From NCBI GenBank assembly GCA_039917855.1, contig JBDSIR010000063.1, positions 1-61,871 of the forward strand: a DNA stretch of 61,871 nt. Reading direction: 5' to 3'. This document shows, one piece after another, positions 43,993 to 52,017 of the stretch (within the stretch, counting starts at the first letter, position 1; every line of letters starts with the position of its first letter). The notes below the pieces were generated by a model. It made no database searches. It was not told the DNA's origin and was given only the letters and a program-made list of their open reading frames with translations. The DNA is from CAMLHU01 sp039917855 (GTDB lineage: Bacteria > Gemmatimonadota > Gemmatimonadetes > Gemmatimonadales > GWC2-71-9). Made by a program: the position numbers and the translations under genes.

Positions 43993-44721
43993 ATGGAGCT
44001 CCGCGGCAAGGTCGCCCTCGTCACCGGCGCCGCGCGACGGGTGGGCGCCGCGATCGCGCGCGCGCTCGCGGCAGAGGGGATGGACATCGCCGTCCACTAC
44101 GGAAGCTCGGCCTCGGAGGCGCGCCAGGTGGTCACCGAACTCCGCGCGCTCGGGGTCGGGGCCGAGGGATTCAGTGCCGACCTCACGGATGTCGCGGCCG
44201 CCCAGGGGCTCGCGGGACGTGTGGTCGCCCACTTCGGCCGGCTTGACGTGGTCGTCAATTCGGCGGCCAACATGATCGAGGGACAGGTCGACTCGGTGAC
44301 CCCCGAAGTGTGGGAGGAGGTCTTCGCCTTGAACCTCCGCGCTCCCTTCTTCGTGACCCAGGGTGCGCTCCCTGCGCTTCGCGCGGCCAAGGGGAAGGTC
44401 GTGAACATCGCCGACCTGGCCGGCCTCGAGCCGTGGCCGCGCTATGTGGCCCACTGCACCAGCAAGGCGGGTGTCGTGATGCTCACCAAGTCGCTCGCCC
44501 GCGCCCTCGCTCCCGACATCACCGTGAATGCGGTGGCGCCCGGAGCGGTGCTCCTCCCCGATGACTGGGATGACGTGGCCCGCAAGCACTTCGCCGAGAC
44601 CACACCGCTCAAGCGCCTCGGCAGCCCGGAGGACGTGGCACAGGCGGTGGTGTACCTCCTCGAGGCGGACTACGTCACCGGCGAGGTCCTCGTCGTCGAC
44701 GGCGGCCGCTTGCTTCGTTGA
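43993..44721 (+). CDS. SDR-family reductase with His in place of catalytic Tyr (FolM-like)
   Basis: 242 residues. TGAARRVGAAIA cofactor loop (the Arg-Arg favours NADPH, as in pteridine reductases), NSAAN near 92, and a C-terminal PGAVLLPDD. At the catalytic YxxxK the sequence is AHCTSK, so His occupies the Tyr position; the preceding Tyr (PRYVAHC) is three residues away. Similar His-Cys-x-Ser-Lys forms exist in bacterial FolM/PTR1-like proteins, so it may still be active. Dihydropteridine or carbonyl reduction is possible. Confidence 0.88.
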   Translation: MELRGKVALVTGAARRVGAAIARALAAEGMDIAVHYGSSASEARQVVTELRALGVGAEGFSADLTDVAAAQGLAGRVVAHFGRLDVVVNSAANMIEGQVDSVTPEVWEEVFALNLRAPFFVTQGALPALRAAKGKVVNIADLAGLEPWPRYVAHCTSKAGVVMLTKSLARALAPDITVNAVAPGAVLLPDDWDDVARKHFAETTPLKRLGSPEDVAQAVVYLLEADYVTGEVLVVDGGRLLR

Positions 44722-45473
44722 CCGAGACAAGCAGCGCCGCAGCGCCCCAGCGCCACACCGCCCTTGGAGACGTCGTCATCATCGGCGGCGGATGCTATGG
44801 CTCGTTCTACACCGGGCAGCTCCTCGATGGGAGCGCCCGGGGGCTGCTCACGTTCCGGCGTCTTCTGGTGGTCGACCGCGACCCCTCCTGCCAGGTGGCG
44901 CGCGAGAGGGTCGGTGTTCCCGGGGTCGTGCTCGTGACGGCGGAGTGGAGCGACTTTCTCGACGGTTACCTCGCCGGGCTCGAGGTCACGCCGGAGGATG
45001 TGATCGTGCCCACCCCGTTCATGCCGCACCTCTTCCGCGAGTGGCTCCTCCGGCAGGCGCGTGGTCGGTGGCCGGGGCGTGAACTCGGCGCGGGCCCGCT
45101 TCCGGGTGAGGTCGGCACGCCCTACGAGCGTCCCGGTGGTGACGGCGCTTCCTATCTCTCCTGGGCCGACTGGATCTGCCCTACCCATTGCACCGAACCG
45201 GCACTCTGCCCCGCCATCCGGGCACCGCGGACCTGGTCGATGTCCGAGGACCTCACCGCATTTGCCGGTCGATCCGGGACTTCCGGGCCGCTGCTGTTCG
45301 AGGTCCGCCACTTGGCGCACGGGGTCGGCGGCTTCACCACCCGCGAGGTCCTGGAGGCCGACCGCCGGCTCGCCGAGATCGGCGACCGCGGCCCCGCCAC
45401 GGTGGTGGTCTCGACGACCTCCCATTGCCACGCCGCAGCCGGGGTGATCCGCCTCGGCTCCCTGACGGGGTAG
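44718..45473 (+). CDS. Cys-rich nucleotide-binding protein of unknown function
   Basis: 251 residues. TTG 44718 overlaps the SDR stop (TTGA). An N-terminal Rossmann-like loop VVIIGGGCYGSFYTGQLL (near 19-36) suggests NAD(P) or FAD binding. A central cluster WICPTHCTEPALCP (near 155-168), with Cys-x3-Cys-x5-Cys, looks like a metal or Fe-S ligand set. SHCHAAAG lies near the C-terminus. I do not recognise the family; a redox protein tied to the adjacent reductases and thioredoxin reductase is a guess. Residues 5-12 come from an octamer repeat. Confidence 0.7.
   Translation: MTETSSAAAPQRHTALGDVVIIGGGCYGSFYTGQLLDGSARGLLTFRRLLVVDRDPSCQVARERVGVPGVVLVTAEWSDFLDGYLAGLEVTPEDVIVPTPFMPHLFREWLLRQARGRWPGRELGAGPLPGEVGTPYERPGGDGASYLSWADWICPTHCTEPALCPAIRAPRTWSMSEDLTAFAGRSGTSGPLLFEVRHLAHGVGGFTTREVLEADRRLAEIGDRGPATVVVSTTSHCHAAAGVIRLGSLTG
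44731..44754. repeat. Octamer repeat in an N-terminal coding region
   Basis: Three 8-bp units GCAGCGCC, GCAGCGCC, CCAGCGCC. The CAGCGCC core recurs in the arrays at 47.25 and 58.1 kb. Confidence 0.55.
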
Positions 45474-45527
45474 GGAACCGGGGGACGTTCTAGTTATTGC
45501 GATTAGATTAGATGGCTCGACCAATTG

Positions 45528-45585
45528 CTAAGGGCTCGGGGCCAAGGGCTTGAACCACCAAGCCCCCAGCCCCAGGCCCTTAGCC
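45528..45585. repeat. Heptamer inverted pair upstream of trxB
   Basis: CTAAGGG, CTCGGGG, CCAAGGG, CTTG opposite CAAGCCC, CCAGCCC, CAGGCCC, TTAGCCC: a near-continuous stem-loop 30-80 nt ahead of the trxB start. Confidence 0.75.
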
Positions 45586-45607
45586 CAGAAATCCAGATGG
45601 GATTCGA

Positions 45608-46582
45608 ATGACGACCACCACCCACGACACCATCATCATCGGCGGCGGACCGGCCGGCCTCTGCGCCGCGATGTACGCCGGCCGCGGCATGCTCAATGCC
45701 GTGCTCCTCGAGCGGGGCATCCCCGGCGGGGAGCTCCTCAACACCGAGAAGATCGAGGACTACCCGGGCTTCGAGAGCATCCTCGGCCGGGATCTCGCCA
45801 AGAAGTTCGCCGACCATGCGGTCAAGTTCGGCGCCGAGATCCGCCAGGAGTACGTCGAAGGGGTGGCCAAGGACGCCGACGGGTGGTTCACGGTCGGCAC
45901 GATGAGCGGCCACACCTATCGCGCCCCGACGGTCATCATCACCGCCGGCGGTACGCCGACCAAGCTCGACGTCCCCGGCGAACTCGAGTACGCCGGGCGC
46001 GGGGTATCGTATTGCGCAGTGTGCGACGGCGCCTTCTTCAAGGGCGACACCATCGCGGTCATCGGCGGTGGGGATGCCGCCGTGGAAGAGGCCGACTACC
46101 TGACCCGGTACGCGGCCAAGGTGTACCTCGTCCATCGGCGCGACTCGCTCCGGGCCTCGAAGATCCTCCAGGGGCGGCTCTTCGCCAATCCGAAGATCGA
46201 GCTGGTCTGGAACAAGAAGGTGCTCGAGATGGCGGGCGAGGCGAGCGGGCTCAAGTCGCTGGCCCTCGAGGACACGGTGACGGGGGCCAAGTCCACGCTC
46301 GCCGTCACCGGCGCATTCGTCTTCGTCGGCTTCAAGCCGAACTCCGGTCTCATCAAGGGCCACTTCGATCACGACGCCAGCGGCTACATCATCACCGACG
46401 ATCGGATGATGACCTCGATCCCGGGGCTCTTCGCGGCCGGCGACCTCCGGGTACAGCTCACCCGCCAGGTCACCACCGCCGTCGGCGACGCCACCACCGC
46501 CGCGATCGCCGTGGAGAAGTACCTCACCGAGCTCCGCAGCCAGGGGAAGCTCGAGCCCGTCGGGAGCGCGAGCGGTGCGTGA
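45608..46582 (+). CDS. trxB: Thioredoxin reductase
   Basis: 324 residues. FAD-binding GGGPAGLCAAMYAGR (13-27), redox-active CAVC (near 136-139) followed by DGAFF, NADP-binding GGGDAAVEEA (near 156) with HRRDSLRAS (near 178), and a C-terminal FAD contact GLFAAGDLR. Supplies reduced thioredoxin, likely to the BCP-type peroxiredoxin nearby. It overlaps the next gene by 8 nt. Confidence 0.95.
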   Translation: MTTTTHDTIIIGGGPAGLCAAMYAGRGMLNAVLLERGIPGGELLNTEKIEDYPGFESILGRDLAKKFADHAVKFGAEIRQEYVEGVAKDADGWFTVGTMSGHTYRAPTVIITAGGTPTKLDVPGELEYAGRGVSYCAVCDGAFFKGDTIAVIGGGDAAVEEADYLTRYAAKVYLVHRRDSLRASKILQGRLFANPKIELVWNKKVLEMAGEASGLKSLALEDTVTGAKSTLAVTGAFVFVGFKPNSGLIKGHFDHDASGYIITDDRMMTSIPGLFAAGDLRVQLTRQVTTAVGDATTAAIAVEKYLTELRSQGKLEPVGSASGA

Positions 46583-47216
46583 GCCCTGCGTCGTGGCGGT
46601 GCCCAACGGCCGCTACGTCGAGAACTGCTACCTGATCGCCGATCCGGTGGCCGAGCGCTGCGTGGTGGTCGATCCGGGAGAGGACCCCGATCCGATCCTC
46701 GCGGCGCTCCGGCATCGGGGTTGGTCGTGCGACGGCATCTGGCTCACTCACGGTCACATGGATCACGTCCTCGGCGTCCCCGCCGTGCGTGAGGCCACCG
46801 GAGCCCCGATCCACCTGCACGCCGCCGATCGTTTCCTGTATGACGCGGCCCCACGCTTCGGCCCCATGCCGTGGGAATCGGTGACGCTGCCGGTGCCCGA
46901 CCACGAGTTGCACGAGGGGGGCACCGTCCGCGTGGGTACGCTCGATTTCAGCGTGCGTCACGTGCCGGGGCACAGTCCCGGAAGCGTCTGCTTCACCGGT
47001 CACGGCCTCGCGATCGTGGGAGACGTGCTCTTCGCCGGGAGCGTCGGGCGGACCGACCTTCCCGGGGGCGATCATAAGACGCTGATCGACAGCATCCAGC
47101 GGGCGCTCCTGTCGCTCCCCGACTCCACCGTCGTCTGGCCCGGTCACGGCCGGCAGACCACCATCGGCGTCGAGCGGCTCACGAACCCGTTCCTCCGCGG
47201 CGTGCGCTCCGCATGA
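46575..47216 (+). CDS. MBL-fold hydrolase (glyoxalase II-like)
   Basis: 213 residues. Metal motifs THGHMDH (near 57-63), HVPGHSPGS (near 131), GDVLFAG (near 152) and PGHG (near 193), the glyoxalase-II/YcbL pattern. Hydrolyses a thioester or related ester; the exact substrate is unknown. GTG 46575 lies inside the trxB end and the stop overlaps the tiny zinc-ribbon gene (ATGA). Confidence 0.92.
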   Translation: MREPCVVAVPNGRYVENCYLIADPVAERCVVVDPGEDPDPILAALRHRGWSCDGIWLTHGHMDHVLGVPAVREATGAPIHLHAADRFLYDAAPRFGPMPWESVTLPVPDHELHEGGTVRVGTLDFSVRHVPGHSPGSVCFTGHGLAIVGDVLFAGSVGRTDLPGGDHKTLIDSIQRALLSLPDSTVVWPGHGRQTTIGVERLTNPFLRGVRSA

Positions 47217-47383
47217 GGGACCCCGCACCGGCTCCGCGGCAGTCCACCGCCCCAGCGCCCCAGCGCCTCAGCGGCCCGCCCTGTCAACGCTGCGGCTTTC
47301 CCGTCCCCCCCAGGTCGATGGGGTGCAAGAATCCCTGCGCCAACTGCGGTACGGTCTATCCTCACGGAGACTGCTCCGACTGA
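47213..47383 (+). CDS. Tiny zinc-ribbon protein (56 residues)
   Basis: An open frame from ATG 47213, overlapping the MBL stop, to TGA 47383. The N-terminal 20 residues are Pro/Ala/Gln-rich, partly from an octamer repeat. The rest is CQRCGFPVPP, then CKNPCANCG and a final HGDCSD: a compact Cys4-6 zinc-ribbon of the rubredoxin or DNA-binding size class. Support is the exact overlaps on both sides and the Cys spacing. Function unknown. Confidence 0.7.
   Translation: MRDPAPAPRQSTAPAPQRLSGPPCQRCGFPVPPRSMGCKNPCANCGTVYPHGDCSD
47252..47275. repeat. Octamer repeat in the zinc-ribbon N-terminus
   Basis: CCAGCGCC, CCAGCGCC, TCAGCGGC, the same core as at 44.73 and 58.11 kb. Confidence 0.55.
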
Positions 47384-48588
47384 CCACGCTCGACCTCCGC
47401 ACCGCCGCGCTCCCGCCGTCCACCCGTCCGGACGCGCTCAGCGTGCTGGATATCACCGAGTACTTCGGTGACACGAGCGGGGGGATCCGCACCTATCTCA
47501 ACGCCAAATCGACCTGGGTCGCGACCCATCCTGCCGCCCGCCAGGTGCTGGTGGTCCCGGGGCGCCGCGACGCGCTGTTCGAAGCCGAGGGATGTCGCAC
47601 GTATCAGCTCCGCGGCGCGGCGATCCCGCGCAATCCGCCGTACCGGTTCCTGCTCGCTCCCCGCGTCACCCGCCGCATCTTCGAGCATGAGCGGCCCGAC
47701 CTGATCGAGGTGGGGAGCCACCTGCTGGTCCCCTGGATCGCCCGCTTCGCCGATCGAAAGCTCCGCGCGCCGCTGGTCTGGTTCTACCACGGGCATCTGC
47801 CGCGTCTGGTCGCCCCGGATCGCGCGCCCGGTGCCGCACAGCGCGCCCTCGAAGGGCTCGCCTGGCGTTACGTGCGCCGACTCGCGCGCGGATGTCGCGC
47901 CGTCATCGTGGCCTCGCGCTCCCTCGCGGAGGAGCTCACCGCCCACGGCGTCCCTGCGGTGGAGCAGGTGCCCCTCGGCGTCGACCTCGACCATTTCCAT
48001 CCCCGGCGTCGCCCCGCCACCGGTGAGATCCGGCGTCGCGCGGGCCTCCCCGACGCTCCGCTGGCGCTGTTCGCAGGCCGGTTCGCGCGGGAGAAGCAGC
48101 TCGATCTCGTGCTCGACGCCTGGCCCGCGGTCGAACGCCGCACCGGGGCGCGGCTCGTCCTCCTCGGCGACGGACCGCAGGCGGCCGCACTCCACCGCCA
48201 CCCCTACGCCGACCGGGTGACCTGGCTTCCCTTCGAGCGCGATCGCGAAAGCCTCGCCGAACTCTTCGCCGCCGCCGACGTGTATCTCGCTCCCGGGCCC
48301 TACGAGACCTTCGGCCTCTCCGCCCTCGAGGCGATCGCCTCCGGGACGCCGGTGTTGAGCGTCGACCGCGGTGGAGTGGCCGAACGGGTGGCGGCGAGCG
48401 GGGCAGGGGCGCTCTACCCGTTCAATGATCAGGCCGGCCTGAGCGCCACCGCGATCTCGCTCTTCCGGAGCGACCTCGGCGCGATCGGTGTCGCCGGACG
48501 CCGCTATGCCGAGAAGCACCACGGCTGGGATGCGGTCTTCGCGATGCTGTTCGCGACCTACCGCCGCCTGCTCGACCAGCCGACCTGA
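47380..48588 (+). CDS. GT4-family glycosyltransferase
   Basis: About 402 residues, GT-B fold: N-terminal ITEYFGDTSGGIRTYL, then VPLGVDLDHFHP, LFAGRFAREKQ and the GT4 E-x7-E motif (YETFGLSALEAIASGTP). Likely a mannosyl- or glucosyltransferase acting on a lipid or phosphatidylinositol acceptor. Start uncertain: CTG 47380 overlaps the upstream stop (CTGA), GTG 47323 overlaps by 61 nt, and GTG 47443 begins exactly at the fold (VLDITEY). Followed after 2 nt by a flippase-like gene. Confidence 0.88.
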   Translation: MTTLDLRTAALPPSTRPDALSVLDITEYFGDTSGGIRTYLNAKSTWVATHPAARQVLVVPGRRDALFEAEGCRTYQLRGAAIPRNPPYRFLLAPRVTRRIFEHERPDLIEVGSHLLVPWIARFADRKLRAPLVWFYHGHLPRLVAPDRAPGAAQRALEGLAWRYVRRLARGCRAVIVASRSLAEELTAHGVPAVEQVPLGVDLDHFHPRRRPATGEIRRRAGLPDAPLALFAGRFAREKQLDLVLDAWPAVERRTGARLVLLGDGPQAAALHRHPYADRVTWLPFERDRESLAELFAAADVYLAPGPYETFGLSALEAIASGTPVLSVDRGGVAERVAASGAGALYPFNDQAGLSATAISLFRSDLGAIGVAGRRYAEKHHGWDAVFAMLFATYRRLLDQPT

Positions 48589-48590
48589 CC

Positions 48591-49478
48591 GTGCTCGGCC
48601 CCCTCGAGACCCACGCGCTCTGCGCGGTCCTGATCCTCCTCGATCAAGCCGCTCGCGCCCTTCGCATCCGCCTCCTCGGCGGCGCGCTGGGGCATCCCCT
48701 CCGTTTTCGCGATGCGTTCGTCACCAACGTCATCGGCGACGCGGCGTGCGCCGTGACCCCGCTCAGGATCGCAGGGGAACCGGCGCGGCTGGCATCGCTG
48801 CTCCGCTTCGGTGTCCCCGCCACGGCCAGCTTCGTCGCGATCGCCTTCGAGGTGATCACGATGTGGCCCGTGGTCATCACTTGCGCCCTGGTCCTCGGTA
48901 TCTGGTCGGCGCCGGAATGGATCCAGCAGACTGCCCCCGTCGTGGCGGCCGGACTCGCGCGGACCTGGGGATGGCTCGCCCTCGCGGCCGTCGTCAGCGC
49001 CCTGCTCTGGATCCTGGTCCGGCGCAGGGTGCACATCGCTCCGCGACTCATCCAACGTCCGTGGGGTCGGGTGCGGATCTACTGGCGCCGGATGCCGCGC
49101 GGAAAACTCATCGCTTCATCCGCCTTGGGCTTCGTCAATCTCGCCAGTCGGACGGCGATCCTGCCGGTGCTCATGACCCAGCTTCCCGATCCGCCGCCGC
49201 TCGGGCCCGCCATCCTCGGCTCCTTCGCGCTGCTCTACAGTCAGCTCGCCCTCCCGACGCCGTCAGGGGCGGGCGTGGTGGATCTCGGACTCTTGGCGGG
49301 GGCGGCAGGGAGCGCGGGAGAGCGCGGAGTCGAACTACTCATCTGGTGGCGGTTCTACACCACCTTCGTCGGAGTCGCGCTGGGGGGGTGGTTCGCGGTG
49401 CGGGAATTCGGATGGGGTGCGGTGCGGGGGGTGTTCAACTGGCGGATCGGGAGGTCACCAGTGACCAGTGACCAGTGA
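48591..49478 (+). CDS. Lysylphosphatidylglycerol-synthase-TM/UPF0104-like membrane protein
   Basis: 295 residues, seven to eight helices. NVIGDAACAVTPLRIAGEPARL (near 44-65) and LPTPSGAGVVDLG (near 220-232) are the paired conserved segments of the AglD2/MprF-TM family, which includes lipid-linked glycan flippases. It directly follows a GT4 glycosyltransferase. The final residues (RSPVTSDQ) are encoded by the heptamer array, so the used stop is the last of three 7-nt-spaced TGAs. Confidence 0.85.
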   Translation: MLGPLETHALCAVLILLDQAARALRIRLLGGALGHPLRFRDAFVTNVIGDAACAVTPLRIAGEPARLASLLRFGVPATASFVAIAFEVITMWPVVITCALVLGIWSAPEWIQQTAPVVAAGLARTWGWLALAAVVSALLWILVRRRVHIAPRLIQRPWGRVRIYWRRMPRGKLIASSALGFVNLASRTAILPVLMTQLPDPPPLGPAILGSFALLYSQLALPTPSGAGVVDLGLLAGAAGSAGERGVELLIWWRFYTTFVGVALGGWFAVREFGWGAVRGVFNWRIGRSPVTSDQ

Positions 49479-49540
49479 CCGGGCGTGCTGTTGGGATCTC
49501 CCTGTGGGGCCCGGTCACAGGTCACCGGTCACCGGTCACT
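49455..49540. repeat. Stop-codon heptamer inverted pair between convergent genes
   Basis: Plus-strand TGAs at 49462, 49469 and 49476 (unit GTGACCA; the last is the flippase stop). Minus-strand TGAs at 49538 (cupin stop), 49531, 49524 and 49517. Two convergent genes stop inside a matched pair of arms. Confidence 0.9.
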
Positions 49541-49856
49541 TCGGTCCTGGCCCCATCCCGACCACCAGCACCGTCCGCTCCAGCGCGGCCTCGACGCCAT
49601 GCGGTTCACCCGCGGGACACCAGGCAATGGCCCCCGGTCCCACTTCGCGGGTCTCGGCGCCGACGGTGATTCTCGCCTTTCCTGACACCACAAGATAGAA
49701 TTTGTCCGCACCCGCGTGGGCATGGACCTTCTGGGATTGCCCCGGCTCGAGGCAATTGAGTCCGAGGAATATATGTTCCCCCCGCGCGAGGTCGACTTTG
49801 GCCATCTTGTCGGAGGCAAAGGTTGCCAGCGCTGCCGGATCGAAGAACTGGGTCAT
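49536..49856 (-). CDS. Cupin-domain protein
   Basis: 106 residues, single cupin barrel: HAHAGADKFYLVVSG (near 45-59; His ligands and Glu replaced by Asp/Lys region) and PAGEPHGVEA (second motif His near 81). Small stress- or sugar-related cupin; no substrate evident. The start ATG lies inside a heptamer (CCAATGA) and no Shine-Dalgarno is seen. Divergent from the aspartase gene across two arrays. Confidence 0.85.
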   Translation of the reverse strand: MTQFFDPAALATFASDKMAKVDLARGEHIFLGLNCLEPGQSQKVHAHAGADKFYLVVSGKARITVGAETREVGPGAIAWCPAGEPHGVEAALERTVLVVGMGPGPK

Positions 49857-49932
49857 TGGTCGTTGGTCCCTGGTCGTTGGATCGATGCGGGTGTGCACCC
49901 CCGCTCACCGCTCACCGCTTACCGTTCACCCT
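49851..49932. repeat. Two heptamer arrays between divergent genes
   Basis: Next to the cupin: GGTCATT, GGTCGTT, GGTCCCT, GGTCGTT (49851-49878). Next to the aspartase: CCGCTCA, CCGCTCA, CCGCTTA, CCGTTCA, then CCCTATG whose last three bases are the aspartase start. The arrays use different units and leave only about 20 bp between them for promoters. Confidence 0.8.
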
Positions 49933-51351
49933 ATGTCGACACGCATCGAGAAAGACCCGCTCGGCGAGAAGGCCGTCCCCGCCGAGGCCCTGTACGGGAT
50001 CCAGACCCTCCGCGCCGCCGAGAACTTCCCCATCTCGGGACTCCGGCCGCTGCCGGCGTTCGTCGATGCGATGATCTGGATCAAGCGTTCCGCCGCGCTC
50101 ACGCACAAGGAGACGGGACGCCTCGAGCCGAAGCTGGCCGACGCCATCGTCCAGGCCGCCGACGAGATCCTCGCCGGCAAGCACCGCGACCAGTTCATCG
50201 TCGATCCGTACCAGGCCGGCGCCGGCACCAGCCACAACATGAACTGTAACGAGGTGCTTGCCAACCGGGCCAACGAGATCCTCGGCACCGCGCGCGGCAG
50301 CTACGCGCCCGTGCATCCGAACGATCACGTCAACATGGCCCAGAGCACCAACGACACCATCCCCACTGCGATGCGGTTGGCGACGCTGGCGCTCTATCCC
50401 GCCCTGGTCGCCTCGATGGACCGGCTGGCGAAGGCCTTCCTGGCCAAGGGGAAGCAGTTCGACCACGTGATCAAATCGGGGCGCACCCACCTGCAGGACG
50501 CCACCCCGATCCGCCTCGGCCAGGAGTTCACGGCCTACGGCCACACCATCGCCCGGCACCGCCGCAAGGTGGATCAGGCCGCCGCGTATCTCCACGAGCT
50601 CGGCATCGGCGGCACCGCGGTGGGCACCGGCCTCAACGCCGAAGCGGCATATCCGGCGCTGATGGTGAAACACCTCAAGGCGATCACCAAGCTCGAACTC
50701 TCGGTCGGAGAGGACCGGGTGCAGATGATGCAGTCGATGGGAGACATCGCCTCCTTCAGCGGGGCGGTGCGCGGCTACGTCCTCGACCTCTGCAAGATCG
50801 CCGACGATCTCCGCCTCCTCGCCTCCGGTCCCCGGACCGGCATCGCCGAGATCGCCCTGCCGGCGGTGCAGCCGGGTTCGAGCATCATGCCGGGCAAGGT
50901 GAATCCCTCCATCGTCGAGATGGTGAACCAGGTCTGCTACCAGGCCATCGGCCTCGACACCACCATCGCGATGGCGGCCAAGGCGGGGGAGCTGGAACTC
51001 AACGTGATGATGCCGGTCATCACCCACAACGTGGTGCTGATGGTCACCATCCTGACCAATGCCGGCCGGATCTTCGCCGAGCGCGCCGTGGAGGGGATCG
51101 AGGCCGACGAGGCGATGTGCGCCCACTGGCTCGAACGGAGCCCCGCGCTGGTCACCGCGTTGGCACCCAAGATCGGCTATGCCGAGTCGGCCAAACTCGC
51201 CAAGGAGGCGATCGCGACCGGCCTTACAGTCAGGGAGCTCGTCACCAAGAAGGGGATCCTCAAGGGGAAGGAACTCGACGAGGTCCTCGACCTCCGCGCC
51301 ATGACCGAACTCGGCATCCCCGGCGGCAAGCCCCTTCCCGGTGGGGGCTGA
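49933..51351 (+). CDS. Aspartate ammonia-lyase/fumarase superfamily enzyme (AspA-like)
   Basis: 472 residues. Signature GSSIMPGKVNPS (near 316-327), active-site loop and GTSHNMNCNEVLANRANE (near 97-114), SGRTHLQDATP (near 179). MVNQVCYQAIGLDTTI and AGELELNVMMPV match aspartases better than FumC, but the C-terminus (ALAPKIGYAESAKLAKEA) is fumarase-like, so substrate assignment is open. No Shine-Dalgarno: the ATG is preceded directly by heptamers. The stop starts another array. Confidence 0.88.
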   Translation: MSTRIEKDPLGEKAVPAEALYGIQTLRAAENFPISGLRPLPAFVDAMIWIKRSAALTHKETGRLEPKLADAIVQAADEILAGKHRDQFIVDPYQAGAGTSHNMNCNEVLANRANEILGTARGSYAPVHPNDHVNMAQSTNDTIPTAMRLATLALYPALVASMDRLAKAFLAKGKQFDHVIKSGRTHLQDATPIRLGQEFTAYGHTIARHRRKVDQAAAYLHELGIGGTAVGTGLNAEAAYPALMVKHLKAITKLELSVGEDRVQMMQSMGDIASFSGAVRGYVLDLCKIADDLRLLASGPRTGIAEIALPAVQPGSSIMPGKVNPSIVEMVNQVCYQAIGLDTTIAMAAKAGELELNVMMPVITHNVVLMVTILTNAGRIFAERAVEGIEADEAMCAHWLERSPALVTALAPKIGYAESAKLAKEAIATGLTVRELVTKKGILKGKELDEVLDLRAMTELGIPGGKPLPGGG

Positions 51352-51452
51352 TCGGGTGAAGGGTGAAGGGAGGAGGGTGGAGGGTGGAGGGTGCCGCTGG
51401 GAGAGAGTTCTCCCCCGGCAGCACCCTTCACCCACCACCCTCCACCCCAAAT
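51349..51452. repeat. Stop-codon heptamer inverted pair after the aspartase
   Basis: TGA 51349, then TGA 51357 and 51364, followed by GAGGAGG, GTGGAGG, GTGGAGG, GTGCCG; inverted arm GCACCCTTCACCCACCACCC from 51421. The first step is 8 nt, later ones are 7. Confidence 0.8.
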
Positions 51453-51462
51453 AGCGACATCC

Positions 51463-51491
51463 TTGAATCCCTAAGCCTTAACTCCCATATT
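51463..51491 (+). promoter_or_regulatory. Promoter of the Rrf2 regulator gene
   Basis: TTGAAT (51463-51468), 17-bp spacer, CATATT (51486-51491). Only 6 nt separate the -10 from the ATG, so the transcript would be leaderless or nearly so. CTTGAATCCCTAAG could serve as an autoregulatory site. Confidence 0.5.
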
Positions 51492-51497
51492 ACCCCC

Positions 51498-51959
51498 ATG
51501 CGCGTAACCACCTGGACCGAGTACTCGCTCATCATCACGCTCCACCTCGCTCGGCGCGGCCGGACCGGGGGTGGCCCGGTGGCGGCCCGTGAGCTGGCCG
51601 AGTCGGAACGTCTCCCGGGAGACTACGTGGAGCAGATCCTCCTGCGCCTTCGCCGCGCCGGTCTGGTCGAGAGCGTGAGGGGGGCCAAGGGGGGGTATTT
51701 CCTGGCCAAGGACCCCGGCGAGATCTCCGTGCGTGATGTGATGGCGGCCTCCGAGCACCAGACCTTCGAGATGAACTGCGAACTCCACCCGGTCGACGCG
51801 GAGCGATGCGATCCGGGGAGTTCCTGCACCATCCGCCCGGTATGGCAGGCGCTGCAGAAGCGGGTCGACGACCTGCTCGAGGGGATCTCCTTGGCCGACC
51901 TGATGAAGGAACAAGGCGAGGTACAGGAGCTGGTGACGCTCGCGGCAGCCCGGACCTGA
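51498..51959 (+). CDS. Rrf2-family transcriptional regulator (IscR-like)
   Basis: 153 residues. N-terminal winged helix (about 1-70; ARELAESERLPGDYVEQIL, GLVESVRGAKGGY) and three Cys in NCELHPVDAERC-x5-C (near 94-110), the spacing used to bind an Fe-S cluster. Likely senses Fe-S or redox state. Upstream of a MoeB/ThiF-like gene with a rhodanese domain, which fits sulfur-trafficking control. Confidence 0.92.
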   Translation: MRVTTWTEYSLIITLHLARRGRTGGGPVAARELAESERLPGDYVEQILLRLRRAGLVESVRGAKGGYFLAKDPGEISVRDVMAASEHQTFEMNCELHPVDAERCDPGSSCTIRPVWQALQKRVDDLLEGISLADLMKEQGEVQELVTLAAART

Positions 51960-52017
51960 CCGACGCCTGATCGACCCACCGCCCGGCCCGCGCCGGGCGG
52001 TCTCATTTCCAGGACCG

